64,000 bases of DNA, from NCBI RefSeq assembly GCF_042663885.1, contig NZ_JBHSXV010000001.1; one strand, given 5' to 3'. Positions 33,990-42,200 of this stretch are shown piece by piece. Origin of the DNA: Aquipuribacter hungaricus (GTDB lineage Bacteria; Actinomycetota; Actinomycetes; Actinomycetales; JBBAYJ01). The notes beneath the pieces were generated by a model. The model saw only the letters and a list, made by a program, of their open reading frames with translations, was not told the DNA's origin and searched no databases. Within the stretch, counting starts at the first letter, position 1. Each line of letters starts with the position of its first letter. A program made the position numbers and the translations under genes.

Positions 33990-34991
33990 TCAGCCGGGCG
34001 TGCGGGCCGCGTCGGCCGCGACGGCGCCGTCCACCAGGCGCACGAGCTCGTCGGGGGCCAGCGAGCCCGGCCCCCGTCCGGCGCGCGCGGCGTCGACGAC
34101 GGCCCGGCGCAGCGTCTCGTTGACCGGGGCGGTGGTGCCGTGGAGCCGGGCGAGCATGACGACCTCCCCGTTGAGGTGGTCCGCCTCCACGCTCCCGGCG
34201 CCCCGGGCGAGCGACTGCCACGTCGAGCCGCCGCCCCGCTCGACGCCCGGCACGTCGGCCATCGCCAGGTGGGCGACCACGTCGTCGCGCCACGCCTGAG
34301 GGTCCAGCAGCGGCACGCCCGACAGGGCCAGGACCCGCTCGCCCTCGGCGACGGCCCGTCGGTGCAGGTCCCGTGCCGCCTCGCCGCCCCCGGCGCCCAG
34401 CAGCGCCTCGACCGCGTTGCCGAGGTTGGTGAGCAGCTTGCGGTGCTTGTAGGCCTGGACGTCCTCGCGGGCGCGGGTGAGCAGGCCCGCGGCGGTGAAC
34501 GTGGCGGCGACCCGGAGGTCCGTCCCGTCGGTGCCGCCCGGCCACCGGCCGACCTCGAGCACGGCGGACGGCCGGCAGAAGACCGCCACCCGGCCGGGCT
34601 CGGTGTGCAGGGCGGGCAGCGCGACGCAGACGCCGTGGACGTCGGCGTGGCGCCGGGCGGCCTCGCGCTCGTTGGCGACGCCGTTCTGCGCGAGCAGCAG
34701 GGGCAGGTCCCGGGCGAGGGGCGGGAGCGCGTCGAGGACGCCGGCCGTGTGCTGGCTCTTGGTCGCCAGCACGAGCACGTCGTCCTCGCGCAGCCGGAGG
34801 TCCTCGGGCCGGTCGACGACGGGCAGCCGCGCCACGAGCGGGCCGTCAGGGGTGTCCAGGCGCAGCCCGTCGTCCCTCACCGCGTCGGCGTGCGCGCCGC
34901 GCGCCAGCGCCAGGACGTCGACCCCGGCGTCGGCCAGCCGCACGGCCAGCGTCCCGCCCACCGCACCGATGCCCAGCACCACGACCCGCAC
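33990..34991 (-). CDS. panE: 2-dehydropantoate 2-reductase family protein (PanE/ApbA)
   Basis: 333 residues from GTG 34991. The N-terminal Rossmann motif VVVLGIGAVGGTLAVRLADAG and the ketopantoate-reductase marks VLATKSQHT and LLLAQNGVANE are present. The C-terminal domain has YKHRKLLTNLGNAVEALLG with the catalytic Lys and GSVEADHLNGEVVMLARLHG. It would reduce ketopantoate to pantoate with NADPH in pantothenate synthesis. Several paralogues with other 2-keto substrates exist, so PanE itself is probable, not certain. Confidence 0.85.
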   Translation of the reverse strand: MRVVVLGIGAVGGTLAVRLADAGVDVLALARGAHADAVRDDGLRLDTPDGPLVARLPVVDRPEDLRLREDDVLVLATKSQHTAGVLDALPPLARDLPLLLAQNGVANEREAARRHADVHGVCVALPALHTEPGRVAVFCRPSAVLEVGRWPGGTDGTDLRVAATFTAAGLLTRAREDVQAYKHRKLLTNLGNAVEALLGAGGGEAARDLHRRAVAEGERVLALSGVPLLDPQAWRDDVVAHLAMADVPGVERGGGSTWQSLARGAGSVEADHLNGEVVMLARLHGTTAPVNETLRRAVVDAARAGRGPGSLAPDELVRLVDGAVAADAARTPG

Positions 34992-35067
34992 GGGGCCACC
35001 GTGCCAGCCGCGCCCCCCGCCGGCACCCGGGTGCCCGTCAGCACCGGAGGCTGGACGCCTCGAGGGC

Positions 35068-35616
35068 TCAGCCGCCGCCGAGCATCTGCTGCAGCCGCAG
35101 GACCGTCCGCCAGTTCCGCGCCGTGCCGTCGACGCCGAGCGCGCGGACGAACGGGTCCAGGCGGGACACCCGCAGGCCCTCGGGGTGCCAGCTGTGCACG
35201 TCCCGGCCGACGACCGCGACCTGCTCGGGCAGGTACGCGTCGGGGTCCAGCGCGGCGACGGCGTCCGGGTCGGGGTCGCCGTCGAGGAACAGGACGGAGT
35301 GCCGGGCCGGGGAGCCCGCCACGTCGGGGAGGACGCCCAGCGGGTCGGCGGCGACGGTCGCGTCGACCTCCTCGCGACCCCGGACGACCCACAGCACGTC
35401 CAGGCCGAGGTGCTCGGCGACCAGGGCGCGGACCCGGTCACGGAGCGCGCCCGGCTCCTCGTCGCCCCGGTCGACGACGACGTTGCCGCTGGCGACGTAC
35501 GTCTGCACGCCGGCGACGCCGTGCGCCCCGAGCAGGTCCCGCAGGGCCGGCATGGACAGCCTGTTGCGGGCCCCGAGGTTGATCCCGCGGGGCAGCAGCG
35601 CCACCCGGTCGCTCAC
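35068..35616 (-). CDS. DUF1697 domain-containing protein
   Basis: 182 residues from GTG 35616, which overlaps the stop of the response regulator (GTGA). The family signature RVALLPRGINLGARNRLSMPALRDLLGAHGV and QTYVASGNVVVD is clear, with the second subdomain (ARHSVLFLDGDPDP, RNWRTVLRL). DUF1697 proteins are common and have no established activity. The protein ends in three glycines. Translational coupling to a two-component system is probably incidental. Confidence 0.88.
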   Translation of the reverse strand: MSDRVALLPRGINLGARNRLSMPALRDLLGAHGVAGVQTYVASGNVVVDRGDEEPGALRDRVRALVAEHLGLDVLWVVRGREEVDATVAADPLGVLPDVAGSPARHSVLFLDGDPDPDAVAALDPDAYLPEQVAVVGRDVHSWHPEGLRVSRLDPFVRALGVDGTARNWRTVLRLQQMLGGG

Positions 35617-36308
35617 CCGGTGAGGCCCGCGTCGTGCGCCAGCAGGGCGACCTGCACCCGGTTCTCCAGCCCGAGCCGCTGCAGCAGCCGGGACACGTAC
35701 GCCTTGACCGTCGCCGGGCTCATGAACAGCTCCTCCGCGATCTGGGCGTTGGCCAGACCACGCGACACGGCGAGCGCCACCTCGCGCTCGCGGTCGCTGA
35801 GCCCCTCCAGCGCCCGGCGCGCGCTGGCACGCCGCTCGTCGACGGCCGAGCCCGCGTCGTTCACCGCGACGTGGCGCAGCAGGCCCCGGGTCACCGACGG
35901 GTCGAGGACGGCCTCGCCCTCGGCGACCCGGCGGACGGCGTCGACGATCTCCGCCGGCGGGGTGTCCTTGAGCAGGAAGCCGGCCGCGCCGTCGCGGACC
36001 GCCCGGACCACCTGGTCGTCGGCGTCGAAGGTCGTGAGGACGACGACCTCGGGGGCGCCCGGGGTCCGTCGCAGCGCGGCGAGCGCCTGCAGCCCGTCGA
36101 CCCGCGGCATCCGGATGTCCATGAGGACGACGTCGGGCCGGTGCCGGGCCACCGCGGCGGGGACCTCGTCGCCGTCGGTCGCCTCGCCCACGAGCTCCAC
36201 GCCCGCGGCGCCGCGCAGCACCATGACCAGCGCGGAGCGGACCAGCGGGTCGTCGTCGACGACGAGCACGCGCACCGCCCGGCCTCCCGCAGGCGTCGGC
36301 GCGCTCAC
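35613..36308 (-). CDS. NarL/LuxR-type response regulator
   Basis: 231 residues from GTG 36308, overlapping the kinase stop by 4 nt. Receiver domain with the acidic pocket VLVVDDDPLVRS, phosphorylation site Asp64 (VLMDIRMPRVDG), TTFDAD and the Lys in FLLKD. C-terminal LuxR HTH (LSDREREVALAVSRGLANAQIAEELFMSPATVKAYVSRLLQRLGL). It pairs with the DesK-type kinase directly upstream and probably controls the divergent ABC exporter at 37878. Confidence 0.93.
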   Translation of the reverse strand: MSAPTPAGGRAVRVLVVDDDPLVRSALVMVLRGAAGVELVGEATDGDEVPAAVARHRPDVVLMDIRMPRVDGLQALAALRRTPGAPEVVVLTTFDADDQVVRAVRDGAAGFLLKDTPPAEIVDAVRRVAEGEAVLDPSVTRGLLRHVAVNDAGSAVDERRASARRALEGLSDREREVALAVSRGLANAQIAEELFMSPATVKAYVSRLLQRLGLENRVQVALLAHDAGLTG

Positions 36309-37693
36309 CGGCCGTCCTCCGCCGGCCAGGGCAGCCACACGTGCAGGCGGAACACGTCGTCGACGACACCGTGCTCCCAGCTGCCGCCGGCCAGCCGGGT
36401 CCGCTCGGCCAGGCCGACGAGCCCCACGCCCGACCCCGGCACCGGACCGCCGGCGGGAGCGCCCCCCGGGGTCGCGCCCGGGGTCGCGCCCGTGGTCGCG
36501 CCCGTGGTCCTCGTCGTGCCCGTGGTCCACGTCGCGCCCGCCCCGCGCGGTGCGCCGGCGCCGGCCGCGGCGATGGCGCCGGGTCGCAGGGAGTTCCGGA
36601 CCTCCAGCGCCAGCCCGTCGGCGGGGGTGCCGCGCACGCACACGGTGACGGCGGCGCCGCGGCCGTGCTTGCGCGCGTTCGTCAGACCCTCCTGCAGCAC
36701 CCGGTAGGCCGTGCGCCCCGTCGTGGCCGGCAGCGGCACGTCGGCCAGGTCGACCTCGGCCCGCACGGTGATGCCCGCGGCGCGGGTCTCCTCCAGCAGG
36801 CCGTCGAGCTCGTCGAGCGTCGGCTGGGGCCGGGAGGTGGACGTGCCGTCGTCGCTGTCGGTGCCGGCCTCGCCGCCGCGCAGGACACCGATGACCTCGC
36901 GCAGGTCGACGAGCGCGCGGTGGGCGTTGTCCCGGATCACCCCGGCGGCCGTCGCCACCTCCTCCGGCGAGGCGTCGCCGCGGTACTCCAGGGCGCCGGC
37001 GTGCATGCTCACCAGCGAGATCCGGTGCGCCAGGACGTCGTGCATCTCCCGGGCGATCCGGGTGCGCTCGCCCTGGCGCGCGGCGTCGGCGGCCCGCCGC
37101 TGCTCGGCCTCGGCCCGGTCGGCGCGCTCGCGCAGCGTGGCCAGCAGCTGCCGGCGGGCCCGCAGGAACATCCCGAAGCCGATGAGGGCGACGGTCAGGA
37201 GGGTGCCGAAGCCGGTGATGGTCAGCCAGGCGAGCCAGCCCATCGTCTCGTCGCCCCACCACAGGACGAAGACCAGCGACGCGACCACGTTGACCGCGCC
37301 GACGAGCAGCGCCCACGGCCACCGCCGGTGGACCGCGACGGTGAGGAGCATGACCGTGGCCGGTCCGCCGGCGAAGGCCGACAGCACCGCGGCAAACGCG
37401 GTAAGCACGGCGAGGGTGACGGGGTAGCGGCGCCGCCACCACAGTGCGACCAGGCAGGCCAGGCCCAGCACCACGTCGAGCCACAGCTCGGCCTCCGACG
37501 GCCGCCGGAACCCGCTGCCCTCCACCGGCACCGTGGACAGGGCGAGGGTGAGCAGCGAGGCGAGCCCGGCGACGAGGAAGACGACCGAGTCGACGACCCA
37601 GTCGCGGCGGGTCCGGCGCGCGCGGTGCGGCGACCCGTCGGCGGCCAGCGGTCCGCCGGCCACGGCGGTGCTGGTCGTCCCGGCGAGCGTCAC
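36305..37693 (-). CDS. DesK-type sensor histidine kinase with low-complexity insert
   Basis: 462 residues from GTG 37693. Five or six membrane helices (about 40-200), a coiled segment rich in Arg/Ala, then the HisKA_3 motif TRIAREMHDVLAHR with His218. The HATPase domain has the N box in QEGLTNARKHG and the G box GSGVGLVGLAERTR. Between them a Gly/Thr/Pro-rich insert of about 50 residues (WTTGTTRTTGATTGATPG type) takes the place of the normal short ATP lid. The gene overlaps its response regulator and is divergent from an ABC exporter, the usual arrangement for a drug- or lipid-sensing system. Confidence 0.9.
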   Translation of the reverse strand: MTLAGTTSTAVAGGPLAADGSPHRARRTRRDWVVDSVVFLVAGLASLLTLALSTVPVEGSGFRRPSEAELWLDVVLGLACLVALWWRRRYPVTLAVLTAFAAVLSAFAGGPATVMLLTVAVHRRWPWALLVGAVNVVASLVFVLWWGDETMGWLAWLTITGFGTLLTVALIGFGMFLRARRQLLATLRERADRAEAEQRRAADAARQGERTRIAREMHDVLAHRISLVSMHAGALEYRGDASPEEVATAAGVIRDNAHRALVDLREVIGVLRGGEAGTDSDDGTSTSRPQPTLDELDGLLEETRAAGITVRAEVDLADVPLPATTGRTAYRVLQEGLTNARKHGRGAAVTVCVRGTPADGLALEVRNSLRPGAIAAAGAGAPRGAGATWTTGTTRTTGATTGATPGATPGGAPAGGPVPGSGVGLVGLAERTRLAGGSWEHGVVDDVFRLHVWLPWPAEDGR

Positions 37694-37877
37694 GGGGGGC
37701 AGCGTAGGAGCCGGGGACGTCCGTGCGGCAGGGCCGAAGGTCGCTGCGGCCCGGTCCGGAGGTCGATGCCTGCCCCGCCGACCGGACCGTCGCCGGGCGA
37801 GGGTCGCGACCGACGGACCTCGGGCCGAGACCGCCGGCCGACGCGGGCGACCGGCCCGCCCGGACAGGCTCGACACC

Positions 37878-38654
37878 ATGATCACCACGGAGAACCTCAG
37901 CAAGCGCTACGGCGCCGCCACCGTCGTGGACGACGTGTCGTTCACCTGCCCGCCCGGGACGGTCACCGGGTTCCTCGGCCCGAACGGCGCCGGGAAGTCG
38001 ACCACCCTGCGCATGCTCTGCGGCCTCAGCACCCCCGACGCCGGCCGGGCCACGGTCGCCGGGGTGCCGTTCCGCCGGCTGCCGAACCCCGGCCGCGTCG
38101 TCGGGGTCATGCTCGACGCCTCCGCACAGCACGGCGGGCGCACCGGGCGCGAGACCCTGCGGGTCTCCGCGGACGTCCTCGGTGTCCCCCGCGGCCGGGT
38201 GGACGAGATGCTCGACCTCGTCGACCTGGACGGCAGCGCCGCCCGCAAGCGCGTGGGCCGCTACTCCCTGGGGATGCGGCAGCGGCTCGGCCTGGCCCAG
38301 GCCCTGCTCGGCGACCCCGAGGTCCTCGTCCTCGACGAGCCCGCGAACGGCCTCGACCCGGACGGCATCCGGTGGATGCGCGGGCTGCTGCGGCAGTTCG
38401 CCGACGGCGGCGGCACGGTGCTGCTGTCCTCGCACCTGCTCGGCGAGGTCGCGGCGGTCGCCGACCGGCTCGTCGTCATCGCGGGCGGCACGGTCCGCGC
38501 CGCCGGGGAGACCCGGGTGCTGCTGCAGGGCCACGACGACATCGAGGAGTACTACTTCGGCCTCACCGCGGCCGCCCGCCCCCTCCCGACCACGACGTCC
38601 CTCCCCATGCCCGCCCCCACGTCCGCCACCTCTCGCGACGGAGCCTCCCGATGA
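37878..38654 (+). CDS. ABC-2 type exporter ATP-binding protein
   Basis: 258 residues from ATG 37878. Walker A GPNGAGKST, the ABC signature SLGMRQRLGLAQALLG and Walker B VLVLDEPANGLDP are complete. The C-terminal 60 residues become Pro/Thr-rich. It energises the permease encoded directly downstream (ATGA overlap). The pair resembles bacitracin-, lantibiotic- or daunorubicin-type exporters. Divergent from the two-component system, which probably regulates it. Confidence 0.93.
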   Translation: MITTENLSKRYGAATVVDDVSFTCPPGTVTGFLGPNGAGKSTTLRMLCGLSTPDAGRATVAGVPFRRLPNPGRVVGVMLDASAQHGGRTGRETLRVSADVLGVPRGRVDEMLDLVDLDGSAARKRVGRYSLGMRQRLGLAQALLGDPEVLVLDEPANGLDPDGIRWMRGLLRQFADGGGTVLLSSHLLGEVAAVADRLVVIAGGTVRAAGETRVLLQGHDDIEEYYFGLTAAARPLPTTTSLPMPAPTSATSRDGASR

Positions 38655-39508
38655 GCACGAGCACGCCCGCCCCGCTGTCCGCCGTCCCCCCGCCCGTCCC
38701 CCCGGCCGCGCCCGGCCACGTGGCCCCGACCGGGCCGCCGGCTCGCCGACCGGCCGGCCTCGACGTCCCGGCCCCGCCCCTGCCGCGGCTGGTGGCCGTC
38801 GAGCTGCGCAAGGCCGTGGACACGGTCACCGGTCGCTGGCTCCTCGTCGCCACGCTCGTCCTCGTGCTGGGGGCGCTCGCCCTGGGGGCGTCGTTCCCGC
38901 CCGCCGGGGAGGACGCCGACCTGCCGTTCCTGCTCACCACGGCCCTGCTGCCGGTGTCGCTGCTCCTGCCGGTGCTCGGGGTGCTGCTGCTGTCGGGGGA
39001 GTTCTCCACCCGCAGCGTCCTCACGACCTTCGCGCTCGTGCCGTCGCGCGGACGGGTGGTGGTGGCCAAGACCGCGGCCGCCGTCCTTCTGGCCGTCGCG
39101 GGGACCCTGCTCACGGGCGTGCTGACCGTCGCCGCGGCCGGCGTCCTCGACCTCGCGGGCCGGCTCGGCGGCTGGTCGGTCGAGCCTGCCGTGCTGCTGC
39201 AGGTGCTCGTCCTGCAGGTGGTCTACGTCCTGGTGGGCGTCGGCTTCGGGCTGCTCTGCCAGAGCACCCCCCTCGCGATCGTCACCTACCTGCTCGTGCC
39301 GTCCCTGCTCGCGCCGGTGCTGCTGTTCGTACCCTCGCTGCAGGACGTCGGGGCCTGGGTGGACCTGGGCACCGGGACCGCGCCGCTCATGATGGCCGGC
39401 ACCCTCGAGGGGGAGCAGTGGGCCAGGGTCGCCAGCGTCACCGCGATCTGGGCGGGCGTCCCGGCCCTGCTGGGCTGGCTGCGGCTGCAGCGGCGCGAGA
39501 TCGCCTGA
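38651..39508 (+). CDS. ABC-2 type permease
   Basis: 285 residues, coupled by an ATGA overlap to the ATPase gene. A Pro/Ala-rich N-terminus of 45 residues leads to six membrane helices (LLVATLVLVLGALALGASF, LLPVSLLLPVLGVLLLSGEF, and so on). The GEFSTRSVLTTFALVPSRGRVVVAKTAA coupling region is typical of ABC-2 membrane subunits. Followed by a strong hairpin terminator. Confidence 0.9.
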   Translation: MSTSTPAPLSAVPPPVPPAAPGHVAPTGPPARRPAGLDVPAPPLPRLVAVELRKAVDTVTGRWLLVATLVLVLGALALGASFPPAGEDADLPFLLTTALLPVSLLLPVLGVLLLSGEFSTRSVLTTFALVPSRGRVVVAKTAAAVLLAVAGTLLTGVLTVAAAGVLDLAGRLGGWSVEPAVLLQVLVLQVVYVLVGVGFGLLCQSTPLAIVTYLLVPSLLAPVLLFVPSLQDVGAWVDLGTGTAPLMMAGTLEGEQWARVASVTAIWAGVPALLGWLRLQRREIA

Positions 39509-39536
39509 GCGGGTGAGGGCGGGCGGGACCCGTCAT

Positions 39537-39584
39537 GCGGGACCGCGGGCGCTGCCACCGTGCAGCCAGAGCCCGCGGTCCCGC
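39537..39584 (+). terminator. terminator after the ABC exporter operon
   Basis: GCGGGACCGCGGGC and GCCCGCGGTCCCGC form a perfect 14-bp stem. The 20-nt loop contains a further GCTGC/GCAGC stem. It lies 28 nt after the permease stop. Confidence 0.7.
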
Positions 39585-39612
39585 GGCGTCCGCCCACGAA
39601 CCCGAGGTCCCC

Positions 39613-40107
39613 ATGCGCACCCCCGCCCGCCTGCCCGTCCACGTCCTCGCCCTCGCCGCCGGGGCCCTCGTCCTGGCGGGGTGCTCGGCCGCCTCGGAGC
39701 CGGAGCGCGACGACGCCGGCGCGATCGTCGCGACCGAGGAGAGCGCGGACGTCTTCGCCATCGCCGTCGGCGACTGCACCAACGACCCCGACGACGGGGC
39801 CGATGAGCTGCTGAGCGTCGAGGCCGTGCCGTGCTCCGGCCCGCACGACAACGAGGCGTACCACGCGGAGGACCTGCCCGACGGGGACTTCCCCGGCGAG
39901 GAGGAGGTCACCGCCGCGGCCGACGAGATCTGCTTCGACGCCTTCGAACCGTTCGTCGGGCTCGCGTACGAGGACTCGCGGCTGGGCTACGGCTCCCTCA
40001 CCCCGACCTCGGACAGCTGGGCGGACGGGGACCGCGAGATCCTCTGCCTGGTCGCCGACTACGAGGGCGAGCCGCTGGTCGGCAGCGCCCAGGGCCTCGC
40101 CGAGTAG
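39613..40107 (+). CDS. septum-formation-family lipoprotein
   Basis: 164 residues from ATG 39613. Lipoprotein signal peptide LPVHVLALAAGALVLAGCSAAS with the lipobox Cys at about 22. The mature part (DVFAIAVGDCTND, VEAVPCSGPHDNEAYHAEDLP, ICFDAFEPFVGLAYEDSRLGYGSLTPTSDSWADGDREILCLVAD) matches the actinobacterial septum formation domain, with paired Cys residues likely forming disulfides. Named after a relative in a cell-division context; biochemical role unknown. Confidence 0.82.
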   Translation: MRTPARLPVHVLALAAGALVLAGCSAASEPERDDAGAIVATEESADVFAIAVGDCTNDPDDGADELLSVEAVPCSGPHDNEAYHAEDLPDGDFPGEEEVTAAADEICFDAFEPFVGLAYEDSRLGYGSLTPTSDSWADGDREILCLVADYEGEPLVGSAQGLAE

Positions 40108-40115
40108 GCGCCGGC

Positions 40116-40144
40116 GGTCCGGGGCGGACCCGCCGCCCCGGACC
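40116..40144 (+). terminator. terminator between lipoprotein and convergent ddaH
   Basis: GGTCCGGGGCGG and CCGCCCCGGACC pair over 12 bp around ACCCG, 9 nt after the lipoprotein stop. It can serve both convergent genes. Confidence 0.7.
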
Positions 40145-40165
40145 CGCCTGGCTCAGCCCCGCAGC

Positions 40166-41023
40166 TCAGCCCCGCAGCTCCGAGGTGCAGCACTTGGGGC
40201 CGCCGCCGCCCTTGAGCAGCTCGCCCAGCTCCACGGGCACCACGACGAAGCCCCGCTGATCGAGCGCGGCGGCCAGGGCGGTCGCGGCGGCCGGCAGCAC
40301 GACGTGCCGGCCGTCGCTGACGGAGTTCAGGCCCAGCACGAGCGCGTCGGCCTCGGTCGCCTCCAGCCCGTCCGGGAACAGCCGGCGCAGCACGGCCTGC
40401 GAGCCGGGCGAGAACGCCCCCGGGTACCAGGCGACCGTGGTGTCGTCGAGCGGGAACAGCGCGGTGTCCAGGTGGTAGAAGCGCGGGTCCACCAGGTCGA
40501 GGCTGACGACCGGGCGGCCCGTGCGCTCCTGGATCTCCGCGTGGGCGCCGCGCTGGGTGCGGAAGCCGGTGCCGGCCAGGACCAGGTCGCCGACGACGGT
40601 GAGGTCGCCCTCGCCCTCGTGCACGTCCGCGGTGGGCTTCACCTCGCCGAAGCCGGCCGCCTGCAGCCACGCCGCGTGCGCGGGGGCCTCGCCGGCGCGC
40701 TCGGGGTGGGCGAACCGCGCGCCGACCGCGTGGCCGTCGACGACGAAGGCCCCGTTGGCCGCGAACACCATGTCGGGCAGGCCGGGGACCGGCTCCAGCT
40801 CGAGGACCTCGTGGCCGAGGGCGCGGTAGGTGTCCCGCAGGCCCTCCCACTGCCGCACGGCAAGGGCGGTGTCGACGGCGACGCCCGGGGTCATCCAGGC
40901 GTTGATGGCGTACTCCACGGCGAAGTGCACGGGGGAGCACATGAGGAAGCGGCGGCGCACGGCCACGCGCTCGACGGGGGAGGGGTCGGGGGCCAGCAGC
41001 TCCCCGGGCATCACGGCGGTCAC
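40166..41023 (-). CDS. ddaH: dimethylargininase / amidinotransferase-family hydrolase
   Basis: 285 residues from GTG 41023 (ATG 41011 is an alternative). The five-bladed beta-propeller of the arginine-modifying superfamily shows MVFAANGAFV, the catalytic His in FYHLDTALFPL and the nucleophilic Cys near the C-terminus (GGGPKCCTSELRG). It would hydrolyse N-omega-dimethylarginine or arginine-like substrates to citrulline. Paired divergently with an Lrp/AsnC regulator, as is common for this gene in actinomycetes. A TACCGT box 6 nt before GTG suggests a leaderless mRNA. Arginine deiminase-like specificity cannot be excluded. Confidence 0.82.
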   Translation of the reverse strand: MTAVMPGELLAPDPSPVERVAVRRRFLMCSPVHFAVEYAINAWMTPGVAVDTALAVRQWEGLRDTYRALGHEVLELEPVPGLPDMVFAANGAFVVDGHAVGARFAHPERAGEAPAHAAWLQAAGFGEVKPTADVHEGEGDLTVVGDLVLAGTGFRTQRGAHAEIQERTGRPVVSLDLVDPRFYHLDTALFPLDDTTVAWYPGAFSPGSQAVLRRLFPDGLEATEADALVLGLNSVSDGRHVVLPAAATALAAALDQRGFVVVPVELGELLKGGGGPKCCTSELRG

Positions 41024-41029
41024 CCCACG

Positions 41030-41035
41030 ACGGTA
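41030..41035 (-). promoter_or_regulatory. -10 box of leaderless ddaH
   Basis: TACCGT, 6 nt upstream of GTG 41023, with no Shine-Dalgarno sequence before the GTG. Supports 41023 as the start. Confidence 0.5.
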
Positions 41036-41079
41036 CGTCCGCGCCGACGCAACCGTCAGGGCCAGTCGGTGCGGTCTGG

Positions 41080-41094
41080 CGCACGGACCGTGCG
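41080..41094. promoter_or_regulatory. candidate Lrp/AsnC operator
   Basis: CGCACGG-A-CCGTGCG, a perfect 15-bp palindrome in the centre of the 116-bp gap between divergent ddaH and the Lrp/AsnC gene. Length and symmetry match Lrp-type sites. Confidence 0.5.
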
Positions 41095-41139
41095 TGTGAT
41101 CGGACATCAGCACCGGTTCGTTGCGTGCAGGATGGGGCT

Positions 41140-41577
41140 GTGCGCATCGACGACATCGACGAGCAGATCGTGGTCCGCCTCCGCGACGACGGGCGCGCCT
41201 CCTTCGCCACCGTGGGGGCCGCGGTCGGGCTGTCGGCGTCCGCGGTTAAGCGGCGGGTGGACCGGATGCTCGACGCCGGCGTCATCACCGGCTTCACCGC
41301 GGTCGTCGACCCCGAGGCGCTCGGCTGGACCACCGAGGCCTACGTCGAGCTGTGGTGCGCGCCGAGCTCGACGCCGGCGCAGGTGCTCGCCGTGGCCGCC
41401 CGGCACCCGCAGGTGGTGTCCGCCGCGACCATCTCCGGCGAGGCCGACGCGCTCGTCCACGTCCGCGCGACGAGCGTCCACGACTTCGAGCGGGTGCTCG
41501 AGCGGATCGGCGCCGACCCCGCCGTGGTCCGCACCAAGAGCGCGATCGTGCTCAGCCGCGGCGTGCTGCGGACCTGA
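41140..41577 (+). CDS. Lrp/AsnC family transcriptional regulator
   Basis: 145 residues from GTG 41140 (GTG 41125 would add five residues). N-terminal HTH IDDIDEQIVVRLRDDGRASFATVGAAVGLSASAVKRRVDRML and a C-terminal RAM ligand domain (TEAYVELWCAPSSTPAQVLAVAARHPQV, ISGEADALVHV). Amino-acid-responsive dimer. Divergent from ddaH, whose expression it probably controls in response to arginine or a related compound. Confidence 0.9.
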   Translation: MRIDDIDEQIVVRLRDDGRASFATVGAAVGLSASAVKRRVDRMLDAGVITGFTAVVDPEALGWTTEAYVELWCAPSSTPAQVLAVAARHPQVVSAATISGEADALVHVRATSVHDFERVLERIGADPAVVRTKSAIVLSRGVLRT

Positions 41578-41632
41578 GCCGAGGCCGCTCAGGTACCGGG
41601 AAGAAAGCGCCTCCACGCCCGGTTGTGGGGGC

Positions 41633-41953
41633 ATGACCATGCAGCCTGACCTCTATGACGTCGTCACCCGCGGACGGATGTTCCTCGCCGCCGGTGACCC
41701 GACGACGGCGGCCGGCATGCTGACGCAGGCCGCTGCCCTCGCGCCCACGGACCGGGCGGTGCACACCGACCTGGCCCGCGCCTGCTTCGACTCCGCCCAG
41801 CTCGGGCGGGCCGAGACGGCGTTCCGCACCCTCGTCGAGCTCGACCCGACCGACGCCTGGGCCCGCCGCGGCCTGGCCCGGACCCTGCGCCGGCTGTCCC
41901 GCCGTGACGAGGCGTCCGCCCAGGACCGGATCGCCGACGCGCTCGACGCCTGA
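41633..41953 (+). CDS. small TPR-repeat protein
   Basis: 106 residues from ATG 41633. About two and a half TPR motifs (VTRGRMFLAAGDPTTAAGMLTQAAALAPTD, LARACFDSAQLGRAETAFRTLVELDPTDAWARRGLARTLRRL). A protein-interaction scaffold with no attached catalytic domain. Stands alone, 55 nt after the Lrp gene, and ends in a strong terminator. Confidence 0.8.
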   Translation: MTMQPDLYDVVTRGRMFLAAGDPTTAAGMLTQAAALAPTDRAVHTDLARACFDSAQLGRAETAFRTLVELDPTDAWARRGLARTLRRLSRRDEASAQDRIADALDA

Positions 41954-41972
41954 CCGCCTCGACCAGCACGAC

Positions 41973-42009
41973 CAGACGGCCCCCTCCCGCACCGGGAGAG
42001 GGCCGTCTG
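41973..42009 (+). terminator. terminator after the TPR gene
   Basis: A 16-position stem with one C-A mismatch (CAGACGGCC.. with ..GGCCGTCTG) and a 5-nt loop, 20 nt after the stop. The remaining 190 bp to the convergent GNAT gene hold only short AT-richer tracts. Confidence 0.75.
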
Positions 42010-42200
42010 CGTCGGCGTCCTCGTCCGACCGGGCTGGGAGCCGCCAGGTCGTCAAGCTCGCGCCTGAACACCTGTTCAGCCCGGACACACGTTCAGTCCT
42101 GACCGTGGACTCGCTGCAGCCCCACCTGTAGGGACCGGGATGACGCAGGCCTGTCCGCCTCGACGCGTCCGGGTCGCTGGGCGGCCTCGGGGGCAGCGAC

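Noticed and set aside
35068..35616. DUF1697 protein ending in Gly-Gly-Gly as a ligand for the ZnF-UBP domain
   Set aside because: A glycine C-terminus is also found in SodC (ISGG) by chance, the genes are distant, and nothing else links them.
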